Part shown: positions 24,001 through 31,390 of the stretch, in pieces | Layout of the letters: every line of letters begins with the position of its first letter | Position numbering within the stretch: position 1 is the first letter of the stretch | NCBI GenBank assembly: GCA_033557835.1 | Contig: JAWQRO010000434.1 | Span: forward strand, 1 to 39,084 | Direction: 5' to 3' | DNA from: Helochares maculicollis | Taxonomy: Eukaryota > Arthropoda > Insecta > Coleoptera > Hydrophilidae | Length of the DNA: 39,084 nt | Notes under the pieces: model-generated | What the model was told of the DNA's origin: nothing | The model's input: only the letters and a program-made list of their open reading frames with translations | Database searches by the model: none | Made by a program: the position numbers and the translations under genes

Positions 24001-27000
24001 TTGCGAAACGCAGCAAATTATTTGAATTTGTATTAATTTAGTAACATATTTTCGCTTCACAACAGCAGAACGAGTGAACCGAAGAAATCTCGGTTTATTT
24101 TAGAAGTTTCCATTTAATTTTTGATTTTTCAAGATTGCCTCTGGATCAATCTTTTTATATTTAAGACTGAGAACTCCTTAACTCTAATAGATGCATTTAT
24201 ATTTTTACTCTTTTAATGCTTATTCTTTTAATTCTTTCTAGCTTTGGAATTTCATTTCTTGATTCACTAGTTTTCTAAAGCAGGTTAAATTTAAATTTTC
24301 AAATTTATATCACTATATGATTCTTTTGCATAATCACTGTTATTTGAGTATGTGGATTAATTTGTCTTTAATATTTCTCCTCTGTTGTTTCTTTTATTTT
24401 TAGTTTTCTGGCTTTATTTTGATTTTCTGCCTTGTTTTTCGGATTTTGCTAATTTATGTAATATTATTATACTAAGAAGATTTATGTCATATTGGAATGT
24501 TTATAAAGCTGATCAAGCTGTGATTTTAGTTCTACATATCCCATTTTGTCTTCAAACCTGATTGTTTTCCATTAGGTTTTAATCTATCATCTCTCAATAT
24601 ATATCTATCCCATTTATTTGACGTTTATTGTCTATCTATGCAACTTTTAAGTGCTAACTACATTTTGAATATTTCCATTTCCACCTCTTTAACACTGAGA
24701 TTCTTTAGGCTCCTCGTTTTTACCGCTTTTATGCTTGTTTTAATTTTAAGACTCTTAAAACAATCAGTAAGTGTAGCATATTTAAATATTTCTTCCTTTT
24801 TCATTTGCGATATTTTTAAACTTCGATATGAACATTCTAAACACATTGAATTTCAGTACTCCGTCATCCGTTTCACTTTCTTGAGTGAACTTTTTACATT
24901 CAAGAATGAAACATAATAATTTTCATATTAATTTTTCTTAAATAATTGTCAAGATTTTCAAGTCAAGTTCATTATTATGATTTAATCTCTAAGATTTTTA
25001 CAATATTAAAAGAATTATTTCTTTGTTTAACCATTAAGATATATAAATATTACGATTGCTCTTTTTTCAAGATCAAAACGTTGTTCACGATTAAGTTCAT
25101 GAACAGCACGACTACTTTCCAAATTATTCAGAATTTTTGGGCTTTTAGAATCGCAATTTTTTTAAAATTAAAAATTAATTATCGTGATTAGTCTTCGGAA
25201 CTTTCAGAATTGTACAAAACATTTTATGGCATTTCATGATCATTTGAATTCGTATTTTAAACTTTACTTACGGTAATCATATTTGCAGGAGTGTAAGTGA
25301 TGTCGTCCTCAGGCCAATGCCTTTCTCTTAGAATCAAAGTTATCCCATACCAGAAGGAAAGGGAAATGGCGGAATACATGAAAAACCACATCAAGGCACT
25401 GCTAAGGGAAGTATATAACGCTCTTTTTATGTTAACGTCTCTGGCCGCCTCCAGATGTTCGCAATACCTGTCGATTTCCTTTTGTTGCCCTTCGAACGCA
25501 ACGACCGTTCGAATAGAAGACAGGGTCTCTTCTGCAACAGCTCCGGCTTCTCCATAAGCTGCGCTTTCAGTCTTTGAGAATTTGGCCGTTATCTATACAA
25601 AACATGTTTTGTAAAGTAGAAATTTTACAAGCAAGAATTATATGATTTACCCATGAAATAAGGCCCATTGAAATCGAAGAAAGTGGCAATGAAACTGCGC
25701 AAACCAACGACAGCTCCCAGCCTTTTATAAATGCTAAAATTATCCCGGCTGCGAAACTTGATAAAAAGTACAGAAGGATAGCTACTTTTTCACCTATGCC
25801 ATCCTCAACTTTCATGAGGCTCCTAAAATAAGTAAATTTGCTTTTATTTTATCTTCTATAAGGTAATATAGTTAATCAACCAAGGTCATTAATATTTAAA
25901 CAATGGTCACTTTTAGACTGATGATTGTTTCCTCAAGCCTATAAATTTAGTACTCAACTTAGATTTAACAAGTTTAAGATACAACTTTTTTTAATTCTAA
26001 TTTTCTTGATGCTCAAAATTTCGTGTTCTTTTTGCTACAATATTTTTTTCTAATCAATTCCATTTTTTTATTCACTACATATTTTATTAGATATAGATTA
26101 ATGTAAAACCTAAGTGATCTATTAAAACGATGACAAAAAATGGTATAAATCTAATTTTTCTGCTTTGTTAAGAAAAATCTGTAGGTTTTATCTGCAAATG
26201 TCTTTGACAATTTTGAAATTTTTCATGTTGAAACTCTTAAGTCTTTAGTCTTCAAATTCTTCAAAGAATTTGGTTCTTCAAAAAGTCTTCAAAAACGATT
26301 CACATTATCCAGTATCTAGATTCTTCCGATAATTAATTAAAAAGTTTGTGATTTTTTAGAAAGTTTGCAGTTTCTTTACACTTCCATTTTAGATACTTTT
26401 GCGCTTCTAAATTCTAGTAAAATGTTCAATTATTCCTTTAAAGATTTGATGGTCCAAAACTTTTTTAGATTTCCAGTAGTCTCTAAATACTCTACAAAAC
26501 TTCAAATGTTCTAAATTTTCATAGTCATAAAGTTCAAAGAGTCTTCAAATAATCTTGAAATTTTCAGATTCTTCATTTAATCAGTGGATTTTCTAAAATC
26601 TCCAGATTCTTCAGAAGATCAAAAATGTCTTAGAAGTCAGTATACTCTTCAGCGAACCTTTGGAGATGTGGCATTGCTAAGTCTTTAGTCTTCAGTCTTC
26701 AGTTTTCGAAGAATTTGTAGAATCGTAGAATCCTTAAGAGTCTATGACCGTAAGCTCCTTAGAGACTTTAGATTTTGTAAAAAATCTGCAGATACTTTAG
26801 TCTTTAAATTCGTTAGCCATTTATTCTTCAAAATCGCTATTTCTTAAAAGTAGTTCCTTTTAATTGCGCTTTTTCGGGAACTACTTTCTCTTTAATGAGC
26901 CGTATTTAAAATGCTCCAATGTACTTACAATTTATTCAGCATTCCAATCTTTTAACTCTGTAGATCACCGGAAGTTTTAAGCAGGGTCTTAAGAAAGAAT

Positions 27001-30000
27001 TCACGTTATCTAAAACCTGGAAGCCCGAAAACAGTTTGCAGAGGTGCTATGCCATATTATTAGATACGAGGCTGGGTTAATAAGTACGTGACTTTTTGAA
27101 TGAAATATAAAATTTTTGACAAAAAATCATATTATTTTTCAATATAGTCTTCTTTGAGCACTATTCACTTGGTCAAACTTTTCAATGTTTTTATCCCTTC
27201 TGAAAAAGATTAATTGAGGCTTTCAAAATAGATTTTTGTTTGTAAGATAATCTCACCAATGGAGTCAAATCTTTAAGTGCCATTCCTTTAAGTCTGGAAA
27301 TAAGAAATAGTCAGTCGATGCTAAATCCGTAGAATAGGATGGATGAGGAAGCAATTTGCAACCCAATTCATGAATTTTCGCCATGAAGACTACACATGTA
27401 TAAATTCTTGCATTATCTTGTGAATTTTTTTACTCAAATTATCATTGAATCGATTCAATAAGTTGTCATAATATTCGCCATTGATTCTTCTTCTCTTTTG
27501 AAGATAATCATTATGAATTGTACCGCACATATCCCAAAAGACGGCCGCCATAACTTTCTTGGCTGAGAAACTCATCTTGACCTTCCTCGGTCCCAATTCA
27601 CCCGAAGAAGCCTACTGTTTTGACTGCTGCTGGGTCTCTGGGGTGTTGTTGTTAATCCATGTTCCGTGCACGGATATTAACCGGCGCAAAAACTCGTCAA
27701 TATTGCGGTTGAACAACGAAAACCACTTCTTTGAAGTTGTTACACAATTGCGTTTGCGCTCGATTGTGAGCAAATGCGGCACCCATCTTACAGATAACTT
27801 TCTCATACCCAAATAATCATTCAAAATCAAAACGACTATGCCATGTGATATGCCTATGGCTTCCAGAATCTCTTTCACTTTTTACCAGCCAAATGGTGAA
27901 TTTTATCAATGGTTTCAGGTGTAGTGACTGGGCATCCAAAATGTTCAGCAGCTCACGTGCTTGTTGGGCGCAACGATTTTCATTAAACCACTTTTTTACA
28001 ATTGAAATTGATATTAAAGACCCCATAGTATTTATCAATCTTAGCTTTTGTTTCAATCATGGATTTTTCCGCAAAAAAAGTATGCTTCATGAGCATACTA
28101 AATTCAGGTTTCTTCATTCACGCGATCGTCTGCTATTAGAATCTGTTAAATACAAACTAAAAGACGCAGCATGCTCAAAGATTTATATGACTCAACTGAC
28201 ATGACATATGGTAGTTGGCAAAACTAATGTTTCCCAGTTGCGGGTAATGCAAGAAGATTTGTTAATTTATTCTCGTATTTTTAAGAGCCTCTACATTCAT
28301 CGGAGAATGTTTATGATCTTTAAAGTATGGAATTCTTTAGTGTCTCTAGTCTTTTGTAAAGAGTTTCATATATTCCCCAAAGTGTCTAAATATTTTAGAG
28401 CCTAGATTTTTAGGTAAGTCTCCAAAGAGTTTTTATATTCTCAAGATTCGTTAAAATTTGATTAATAGAATCCCAAATTTTTAAATTACCCTTCAAATTT
28501 TTTCGTAAGTCTCCAGGAAAATCTTGGCATTACTTTTGAATTTTCCAGAGAGGCTTTAGATTTTTTAGAGTCTCCAGATTCGTCAAAATCTAATTTATCA
28601 ATGAATCTTAATTTTTGAAAAAAATAGATGTTTTCATAAGTCTCCAAAATTATTTATATTTGTAGGCGATTTTACAAATTTACAGCGACTTGCCATAACA
28701 TAACATAACTTTCATAGAGAAAATTTCTAAGTTAGTTAGAACCGGGACGCCTCAAAAATATCGTCTAAAAATTGTACGTGGGTTTGCGTAAAATTTAATT
28801 TTGAGTTCGATTATTTAACAAAAACAATACATTTCCCATATAGAATTGGAATACCTCAAAAAGTATCGAGATACTCAAAGATCTCTTAAAGAGGCCTTAA
28901 ATGCTAGAGAATCTTCAGAGGGTCTCTAGATCCCTAAGAGCGATTTTAAAAAGCTTGTTAGATATTTTAGAGGCAATGGATTCTTTGCAGAGTGTCAAAA
29001 TAGTGACTTCAAATCTTGGTTAAAAAATTAGTGTGTGTATTGCTTAAATTGAATTCTAGGTCTCATTTTTAACAATATTTGCACTTACTGAAAGCTGAAA
29101 GACTAATTTAAAACTGATAAAAAATTAATTTATATCTTAACATTCTTAGACTCACGGTCTAAAGCAATTAAGAAGCGAAAAAATTCCGTATTTCGCGTGA
29201 AGAAACAATCATTAACCAAAAGGAGCGTTTTGTTTAAATATGTGGAGTTTAGTAGGATGTATTTACTAAGGTTTTTTTCCGGTTAGTGTGTTTCTTACTC
29301 GGATATGCTGCTAGCGAATTCTCCGGTTTTCCTTGTGTCGTACCAAGAAATATCTTGATTCAAAGCGCTCCTAATGTAAGAAGTACGAATTTTATGCACC
29401 TGCGGAATACAGTCGATTTAGACGGGCTGCAGTTGCACAGCCGAAAATAACGATTTACCTGCCTATTTGCAGTTGCGTTGTACAGCAGAGTTGCAATGTA
29501 AGTGGTAAGGAAAGTGGTTAGTCCGAGTATGGAGGTGTATATCGTAAATTCGGTTAAACCTTCGTGGAATTTTATTTGCGCCTTTTCCAGTTGCTCTTCA
29601 GTCGTGTTTTTGTCATTTAGTACCATTGCAAAGTCGACGAATTCACCTGTTGCGTCTCCGAAATAGATCATCATGACAGGGGCACAAATACCGGATATCA
29701 TGGCAAAAATGGCGCCGATTAACATGAAGAGTAGATCTAAGCATGTTGCGTATCTATACTGTAATAGAGATGATTTTTGTACATGAAAAAGAACAAATAG
29801 AAGACAGAACGTGTAGGAAATGGTAATTAATATAGAAAGGTAAAAAAATAAATGCACTGCAACTTTTTGTAATAGAAGAGTCCGTTAGCGCGTGATAATG
29901 AATGCGCATAAGAATGAGCGGCGGGTACTTACCAAGTCTCGAAAAGAAACAGAGTTTTCTTTCTTCTCGTTTCGAGGGCGTCTGCAACAAATGAAATTAT

Positions 30001-30583
30001 AGTTGATAGCTCCATTAGTATCTCCTCTGGCAATTACTTTTAATTATAAGTCAAGTGCATTTAACAATTCTTTTCTTCGTAATGCAGCGGTTACGTTATA
30101 CTATTCTTGATGTGCAGATTATTCTTTTTCAAACTATTATCAAGTGTCCTTATGCAAAACAACCTGAATGCTCATTGAGCATTTGTTTTCCTGTTCGAGT
30201 TGGTCGGGGATCGGATATAGAGTTGCACAAATTTGCATTGATATGACTGCCTAATTTCTATATTTATCCGATTCGTTTGGTTGGAATTTTGAAAAAAATT
30301 AGGCGATGGACATATCGTAGAGTCCCGCAACCTCAACGGCAAGTAAAAAACGATAGGAAAGTCGAGTAAGAAATATCCTTGCCTCGTCGGAACTTTCACA
30401 GGATGAGGCTGATTGTGCGACGAAACAAAAAAGAAAAAGAGAAACGATCGCTGATAGTTCAACATGAATTAAATTCGCATTGAAGTGATCAATCTAAATC
30501 TGCAAATTTAATACTTACTGACTAGTTTTATCACTGTTTAAACTAAAAGATTTACTTTTACTTATAACTAACTTTTTCTTCAT
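8700..30583 (-). CDS. ABCB-R: complete ABCB full transporter (P-glycoprotein/MDR-like), 17 coding exons, 1260 aa
   Basis: This is a full ABC exporter with TMD1-NBD1-linker-TMD2-NBD2. Exons join as 30519-30583, 29933-29981, 29459-29758, 29299-29399, 25651-25822, 25272-25592, 20179-20400, 19969-20094, 19535-19909, 19192-19473, 14753-14911, 14424-14690, 14163-14366, 9783-10024, 9565-9724, 9095-9493 and 8700-9038, giving 3783 bp. NBD1 has A-loop Y403, Walker A GSSGSGKST 429-437, Q477, LSGGQ 533-537, Walker B DE 557-558 and H589. NBD2 has Y1029, GPSGCGKST 1055-1063, Q1103, LSGGQ 1161-1165, DE 1185-1186 and H1217. Both ATP sites therefore look catalytically competent. The Ser/Lys-rich linker (about 630-680) could be phosphorylated. 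The length is normal for P-glycoproteins (about 1250-1300). Family knowledge says it pumps hydrophobic toxins or drugs out across the plasma membrane. ABCB-L directly downstream is its tandem paralogue. Likely database names are ABCB1-like or multidrug resistance protein homolog 49-like. I see no frameshift or missing motif. Confidence 0.95.
9095..9493 (-). CDS. ABCB-R coding exon 16 (NBD2 A-loop, Walker A, Q-loop)
   Basis: Residues 1016-1148. It contains FSYPSRPHIT with A-loop Tyr1029, Walker A GPSGCGKST (1055-1063) and Q-loop GIVSQEP (Q1103). It ends SLPL|GTAAGT. Confidence 0.96.
9565..9724 (-). CDS. ABCB-R coding exon 15 (TM12, entry to NBD2)
   Basis: Residues 962-1015. VSEALITGAWSMGNAMAFSP is TM12, followed by the hinge NASAKIFTFFHRVPAICD. 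The acceptor is TTTTGCAG and the donor GTAACT. Confidence 0.93.
9783..10024 (-). CDS. ABCB-R coding exon 14 (intracellular loop 4, TM11)
   Basis: Residues 882-962. LAIEAIANIRTVSALGAED is the conserved loop 4 block, the TMD2 counterpart of EETLSSIRTV in exon 6. TM11 lies in ALGLARSLMFFSYAASIYYG. The acceptor is TTATTGCAG and the donor TTCAA|GTACGT, phase 2. Confidence 0.94.
10025..14162 (-). other. ABCB-R intron 13 (4.1 kb)
   Basis: GT-AG intron inside TMD2. A GC-elevated, unassigned block at about 10330-10640 has short open frames on both strands but matches nothing I recognise. Positions 10870-11050 are purine-rich. Positions 11290-12370 hold diverged copies of a roughly 0.5 kb repeat. Positions 12390-12760 are again purine-rich. 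Positions 12800-14090 are very AT-rich with no recognisable feature. Confidence 0.85.
11290..12370. repeat. Diverged tandem copies of a roughly 0.5 kb repeat
   Basis: Three related start points are visible: GTTTGTTACTGGATAGTCTG (about 11308), AATTTGTTGCTGGATAATCT (about 11785) and AATTTGTTGCCAGATCATCT (about 12346), spaced roughly 480-560 bp. Inside the two intervals the order TTCGCTCGCTC-like motif, then TTTAGGATCTACA (about 11560 and 12130) recurs. These look like two decayed tandem copies plus the start of a third. Confidence 0.55.
14163..14366 (-). CDS. ABCB-R coding exon 13 (TM9-TM10)
   Basis: Residues 814-881. VSGQPIGTVLNALSTLALAV and EWKLALVSLSFFPF are the TM9-TM10 hairpin. The exon ends ENSAK|GTACGT. 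The phase-0 junction to LAIEAIANIRTV crosses a 4.1 kb intron and matches the family pattern. Confidence 0.94.
14424..14690 (-). CDS. ABCB-R coding exon 12 (TM8 and third coupling region)
   Basis: Residues 725-813. An acidic extracellular stretch (DSDDEEMQNQ) precedes TM8 (SIFFFVIGVVTGIATFFQMY). QEIGWYDKKENGVGALCTRL is the intracellular loop 3 block. The donor GTAAGT opens a 57 bp intron that stays open in frame. Confidence 0.94.
14753..14911 (-). CDS. ABCB-R coding exon 11 (end of linker, TM7)
   Basis: Residues 672-724. It starts with the acidic IIEEEDPRVKGTLWKVMKLN and continues into TM7 (GHIFIGCVCSILTGAALPLY) and the conserved FGDIIG. Splice sites are TTATAG and GTAAG, both in phase 0. Confidence 0.94.
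15244..16974 (+). mobile_element. pogo/Tigger-like DNA transposon, decayed
   Basis: The ends are inverted repeats: CAGTAGAATCCATTTATTATGA at the left, and at the right, read inward, TAGTGGAATCCCTTTATAATAA. TA lies next to the left end, the target pure pogo/Tigger elements use. The plus strand carries broken transposase. An N-terminal segment (ENGESNSSLAKEFGSGS) matches the pogo/CENP-B-like DNA-binding domain, followed by FNANEIGLFYKL, LLQVDNCPAH and LHPMDQEIIRSLKTN, the DDE_1 catalytic blocks. The first catalytic Asp (usually NADE) reads Asn here. Several frameshifts and stops separate the blocks, for example near 15920, so the element cannot encode a working transposase. The length of about 1.7 kb is slightly below usual full-length Tigger elements. 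Confidence 0.88.
17762..18759 (+). mobile_element. mariner element, decayed, near-complete terminal repeats
   Basis: The element is flanked by TA at both ends. The left terminal repeat TTGGGTTGTCCGGAAAGTTC pairs with the right one, read inward, TTGAGTTGTTCGGAAAGTTC. Broken mariner transposase lies on the plus strand. A helix-turn-helix part includes VREIAESIQKSVSNVHGVIK (about 18055-18130). The C-terminal part begins LGWEVLPHPPYSSDSALYDY (18447 on) and ends near GRMKEVIEKGEIL. The middle, with the first catalytic Asp, is disrupted by indels. At 998 bp it is shorter than the usual 1.3 kb, so some internal sequence is lost. It shares terminal sequence with the mariner at 22190-23207. Confidence 0.93.
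19192..19473 (-). CDS. ABCB-R coding exon 10 (NBD1 H-loop and linker)
   Basis: Residues 578-671. The H-loop IVAHRLSTI (His589) is followed by the end of NBD1 and a hydrophilic linker rich in Ser, Ala and Glu (SIAADESHSTVASAKDV). In P-glycoproteins this linker is the regulated, phosphorylated part. The donor is GTATAT. Confidence 0.95.
19535..19909 (-). CDS. ABCB-R coding exon 9 (NBD1 Q-loop, signature, Walker B)
   Basis: Residues 453-577 contain the Q-loop IGMVGQEP (Q477), the ABC signature LSGGQKQR (533-540), Walker B ILLLDE with catalytic Glu558, and the D-loop SALD. All are canonical, so ATP site 1 is expected to be active. Confidence 0.97.
19969..20094 (-). CDS. ABCB-R coding exon 8 (NBD1 Walker A)
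   Basis: This 126 bp exon, residues 411-452, carries Walker A GSSGSGKST (429-437) and the following IQRFYDSKSGN. It ends at GTAAGT in phase 0. Confidence 0.96.
20179..20400 (-). CDS. ABCB-R coding exon 7 (TM6 and start of NBD1)
   Basis: Residues 337-410. TM6 (VFFSILNSTWLFGQ) leads to a Lys-rich spacer (SKSNGKKNKIKG) and the NBD1 A-loop motif FNYPSRPDVT with Tyr403. The short 84 bp intron after it stays open in this frame, so a naive reading frame runs through it. The GTATCT donor and TTACAG acceptor restore the PDVT-VLQGL junction. Confidence 0.93.
20401..25271 (-). other. ABCB-R intron 6 (4.9 kb)
   Basis: This is the longest intron of ABCB-R, within TMD1. It carries a decayed mariner (22190-23207) and several diverged pieces of a dispersed repeat (about 21740-21920, 22140-22187, 23500-23640, 23740-23850 and 23920-24090). 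A weakly coding-like minus-strand stretch at 20520-20760 has stops and could not be assigned. Positions 24100-25270 are simple AT-rich sequence. Confidence 0.85.
22190..23207 (-). mobile_element. mariner element, decayed, minus orientation
   Basis: The left end TTGAGTTGCTCAGAAAGTTTGTTCGG follows a TA and matches the 3' terminal repeat of the mariner at 17762-18759. The other end keeps the subterminal part (AAATTAAGCGAACGAAC) but its tip has diverged before a TA at 23208. Minus-strand transposase remains include INADYYNVQWDRLKAALEEK and a VRAWVGNFISPTELP block, with frameshifts after them. Both catalytic regions are damaged. It was inserted into a copy of the dispersed TTCGCTT repeat, whose sequence runs right up to the TA. 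Confidence 0.92.
25272..25592 (-). CDS. ABCB-R coding exon 6 (second intracellular loop, TM5)
   Basis: Residues 230-336. The segment AYGEAGAVAEETLSSIRTVV is the highly conserved intracellular loop 2 of ABCB proteins. TM5 follows in the MWFFMYSAISLSFWYG region, and the start of TM6 lies at the 3' end. The acceptor is TTGTATAG and the donor GTAAG. Confidence 0.95.
25651..25822 (-). CDS. ABCB-R coding exon 5 (TM3-TM4)
   Basis: The 172 bp exon is identical in length to its ABCB-L counterpart. It reads LMKVEDGIGEKVAILLYFLS, then the KGWELSLV turn and TM4, covering residues up to 229. The acceptor is TTATTTTAG and the donor GTAAAT. Confidence 0.94.
26220..26930. repeat. Cryptic simple repeat, left of mariner
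   Basis: The stretch is dominated by imperfect reuse of AGTCTTTAGTCTTCA, AGATTCTTCA and AGAGTCT words without a fixed period. Examples are at about 26240, 26690 and 26800. It resembles slippage-derived cryptic simplicity rather than a clean tandem array. Confidence 0.5.
27067..28244 (-). mobile_element. mariner element of a second subfamily, decayed, minus orientation
   Basis: The left terminus CGAGGCTGGGTTAATAAGTA follows a TA. The right terminus is more diverged and ends in GGG before a TA at 28245. Minus-strand transposase remains run from an ATG at 28060 to a stop at about 27132. VKKWFNENRC is the N-terminal region, HGIVVLILNDYLGMRKLSVR is HTH-proximal, WINNNTPETQQQSKQ is the first catalytic block, and KVMAAVFWDMCGTIHNDYLQ the next. 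The C-terminus ends in VLKEDYIEK. The usual VDETW block reads VHGTW, so the first catalytic Asp is lost, and frameshifts break the frame. It differs clearly from the mariners at 17762, 22190 and 36653. Confidence 0.88.
28250..29000. repeat. Cryptic simple repeat, right of mariner
   Basis: This is the continuation of the word-reusing DNA seen at 26220-26930. TTTTTAGAGTCTCCAGATTC, TCTCCAAAGAG, TCTCTAGATCCCTAAGAG and similar words recur from about 28290 to 28990. Together with the left block it suggests the mariner landed inside a pre-existing simple region. Confidence 0.5.
29299..29399 (-). CDS. ABCB-R coding exon 4 (first coupling region)
   Basis: This 101 bp exon, residues 139-172, contains NQDISWYDTRKTGEFASSIS. 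That is the intracellular loop that contacts an NBD in ABCB exporters. It ends GA|GTAAG in phase 2, and the acceptor is TTCCGCAG. Confidence 0.93.
29459..29758 (-). CDS. ABCB-R coding exon 3 (TM1, extracellular loop 1, TM2)
   Basis: The exon covers residues 39-138. TM1 spans roughly 47-71 (LLFMLIGAIFAMISGICAPV), followed by a loop with two N-x-T/S type sites near LNDKNTTEE and TM2 around 110-133. It ends in CAG|GTAAAT. The 59 bp intron that follows is absent from ABCB-L. Confidence 0.94.
29933..29981 (-). CDS. ABCB-R coding exon 2 (49 bp, pre-TM1)
   Basis: This micro-exon of 49 bp lies between TTTGTTGCAG and GTAAGTAC. It reads RPRNEKKENSVSFRDL after the split Gln codon. The SVSFRDLYRYA transition matches the usual ABCB pattern before TM1. 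ABCB-L exon 2 is its counterpart (79 bp, more acidic). Confidence 0.88.
29982..30518 (-). other. ABCB-R intron 1 (537 bp)
   Basis: A short GT-AG intron between the first two coding exons. There is no transposon or repeat that I can recognise. Short reading frames at 30055-30465 on both strands look like noise. Confidence 0.8.
30519..30583 (-). CDS. ABCB-R coding exon 1 (start codon, basic tail)
   Basis: The ATG is at 30583-30581 and the donor is GTAAGTAT. The 65 bp exon encodes MKKKLVISKSKSFSLNSDK and a few more residues, ending two bases into a Gln codon completed by exon 2. The start was chosen because exons 1 and 2 together give exactly 38 codons in frame, and because ABCB-L exon 1 ends in the same phase. 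The context AAAATGA is acceptable for insects. The Lys/Ser-rich tail could be a phosphorylation target (inference). Confidence 0.85.
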
Positions 30584-30828
30584 TTTTACGACACTTTACA
30601 CTAAAGCTGATAGCATTTTTAAACAATCAAACATGTAGAGATGCTGAGTGTCGTCACTTGAGTTCAGTAAAATTTTATCTGATTATCGTAAAACCGATTT
30701 AATCACTTATCACAAAGCACGAAATGTAAACTCATTCGTTAATCTACTAAGTTTTCGTTTATAACCATTTTAAGCTCAACTATCTGCCCGTAATAGTAAT
30801 AAAATGATTGGAAGTGGACGCGGCAACA

Positions 30829-30836
30829 TATTTATA
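30829..30836 (-). promoter_or_regulatory. Candidate TATA box for ABCB-R
   Basis: TATAAATA on the minus strand, 246 bp upstream of the ABCB-R ATG. A CAATCATTTT about 30 bp further down could serve as initiator. The position is sensible, but the match is weak evidence in AT-rich DNA. Confidence 0.3.
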
Positions 30837-31145
30837 ATACTATTCTTACACTAGCCTAGCCTTGCCATGACGTTTATTAATTTCAGATTCTTGATTCCCT
30901 CTGCCGCTAATATTTGGGGTTCCACGCGCTGAGCATGGGAATTAATTAAATAATTAATTTCCAAACAAACAGAAGAAGTTGTGTACGCCTCGTCCTTCTT
31001 CCTCGGCCGAGTAAAACTCTTTGTCTTGCCTTTGATATACGTTCTGTGTGTTTGTGTATTGTGTACCACATTATAATTTTTTTTTCGACTGGCAAATCGG
31101 AAAGATTTTAGGGGTTCTTACAATAATAAATTTAAAGTAGTGCTG

Positions 31146-31151
31146 TTTAAT
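31146..31151 (-). terminator. Candidate poly(A) signal ATTAAA for USP5
   Basis: ATTAAA reads on the minus strand about 67 nt after the USP5 stop. It is the common variant of the poly(A) hexamer, and no exact AATAAA occurs between the stop and this site. Confidence 0.4.
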
Positions 31152-31217
31152 TTACTTAAAGTAAAAAATATCATAAATTACATTTTACAACTCGACAATA
31201 TAAACGAAAGGCGTAAA

Positions 31218-31390
31218 TTAGAGTCTTTCGTACAAATACAAGTATCCCAGCTCCTTAGGAGGGTGTTCGGAAAGCGCCACTTTGTTATCGTTGAAGATGA
31301 CCCATCGGCCTTCCTTTAGAATATGTACAACATAATGGCCGACCATACTCGAGGTGCCCATGTGCGAAATGAACGCCATCAGTTTGTAAC
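31218..31390 (-). CDS. Usp5: USP5 last exon (catalytic His box, C-terminus)
   Basis: The 173 bp exon follows GTTCGCAG. It encodes YKLMAFISHMGTSSMVGHYV, the His box of the USP protease, then GRWVIFNDNKVALSEHPPKE and the C-terminal YERL before a TAA at 31220-31218. Confidence 0.96.

Larger units (their letters stand above)
25823..29298 (-). other. ABCB-R intron 4 (3.5 kb)
   Basis: This GT-AG intron lies between the first coupling region and TM3. A mariner (27067-28244) sits in the middle of unusual cryptically repetitive DNA made of short TCTTCA, AGAGTCT and GATTTT-type words. That DNA is present on both sides (about 26220-26930 and 28250-29000). I see nothing else. Confidence 0.85.
30584..31217 (-). 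promoter_or_regulatory. Intergenic spacer USP5 to ABCB-R (promoter/5'UTR of ABCB-R)
   Basis: This is 634 bp between the USP5 stop and the ABCB-R ATG, both genes on the minus strand. It must carry the USP5 3' end and the ABCB-R promoter and leader, unless ABCB-R has a distant non-coding exon. A minus-strand TATAAATA at 30836-30829 would place a start site near 30800, a leader of roughly 220 nt. The short reading frame at 30851-31069 has no recognisable similarity and is probably noise. Confidence 0.55.

Noticed and set aside
27559..28204. Plus-strand frames of 85 and 119 codons
   Set aside because: They are antisense shadows of the mariner transposase on the minus strand.
30851..31069. Minus-strand 72-codon frame between USP5 and ABCB-R as a small gene
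   Set aside because: No recognisable motif, and it occupies the expected promoter region. The composition is unconvincing.
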